From assembly GCA_902481695.1 (NCBI GenBank), contig CABSXY010000122.1, forward strand, positions 1-5,914: a stretch of DNA of 5,914 nt. The letters are read 5' to 3'. Under the pieces are notes generated by a model that was not told the DNA's origin, did not search any database, and saw only the letters and a program-made list of their open reading frames with translations. A program made the position numbers and the translations under genes. How positions within the stretch are numbered: position 1 is the first letter of the stretch; the number at the start of each line of letters is the position of its first letter. The stretch comes from an uncultured Haemophilus sp. (GTDB taxonomy: Bacteria > Pseudomonadota > Gammaproteobacteria > Enterobacterales > Pasteurellaceae). This document shows, piece by piece, positions 5,840-5,914 of the stretch.

Positions 5840-5914
5840 TACCTGGCGGTGTCCTACTCTCACATGGGGAAACCCCACACTACCATCGGCGCATCGGCGT
5901 TTCACTTCTGAGTT
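5840..5914 (-). rRNA. rrf: 5S ribosomal RNA, 3' portion (5' part beyond the right edge)
   Basis: The complement reads AACTCAGAAGTGAAACG, then GCCGATGGTAGTGTGGGG, CCCCATGTGAGAGTAGG and CCGCCAGGT, which follows E. coli 5S rRNA from about base 45 to the 3' end with few changes. About 75 of roughly 116-120 bases are present. The exact 3' end is set by analogy and could be off by two or three bases. The gene is read leftward, so the 23S and 16S genes of this operon should lie beyond the right edge. An intrinsic terminator follows directly. Confidence 0.96.

Noticed and set aside
1..5914. CRISPR array, insertion sequence, prophage, tRNA or toxin-antitoxin pair
   Set aside because: No regularly spaced repeats, transposase motifs, terminal inverted repeats with target duplications, tRNA cloverleaf or small paired genes were found on reading both strands.

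Overview
This window looks like chromosomal DNA from a Haemophilus-type member of the Pasteurellaceae. Base composition is AT-rich. There are three exact copies of the 9-base Haemophilus DNA-uptake core (AAGTGCGGT or its complement), and every recognisable protein resembles its gammaproteobacterial family. A complete canonical HemN with an intact 4Fe-4S cysteine cluster suggests a lineage that can make haem, such as an H. parainfluenzae-like species rather than haem-requiring H. influenzae. That species call is inference.

Layout, left to right. (1) 1-1738, minus strand: cyaY (frataxin) followed by recQ (RecQ helicase, C-terminal part beyond the window's left edge), joined by a TAATG stop/start overlap. 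(2) 1739-1833: a short divergent promoter region, with a good sigma70-type promoter for cyaY and a weaker one facing lptM. (3) 1834-3237, plus strand: lptM, a very small lipoprotein gene, and lysA (diaminopimelate decarboxylase). lysA carries an in-frame TAA at codon 264, so its C-terminal third is cut off although both halves are otherwise well conserved. (4) 3246-3280: a strong hairpin terminator, U-rich in both directions, between convergent lysA and hemN. (5) 3287-5660, minus strand: a probable operon yihI, a DUF2489-like membrane protein, hemN. The last two are coupled by another TAATG. (6) 5661-5838: promoter, an imperfect inverted repeat, an uptake sequence, and the terminator of the preceding transcript. 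(7) 5840-5914: the 3' part of a 5S rRNA gene on the minus strand, the end of an rRNA operon that lies beyond the right edge.

Most of the content is ordinary housekeeping: iron-sulphur/iron handling (CyaY), DNA repair (RecQ), LPS-transport assembly (LptM), lysine synthesis (LysA), ribosome assembly control (YihI) and anaerobic haem synthesis (HemN). I see no mobile element, CRISPR array, phage gene, defence island or tRNA, and nothing that amounts to a new system. The observations most worth checking are the nonsense codon in lysA, the minimal 22-residue mature LptM, and the uncharacterised membrane protein tightly coupled to hemN.
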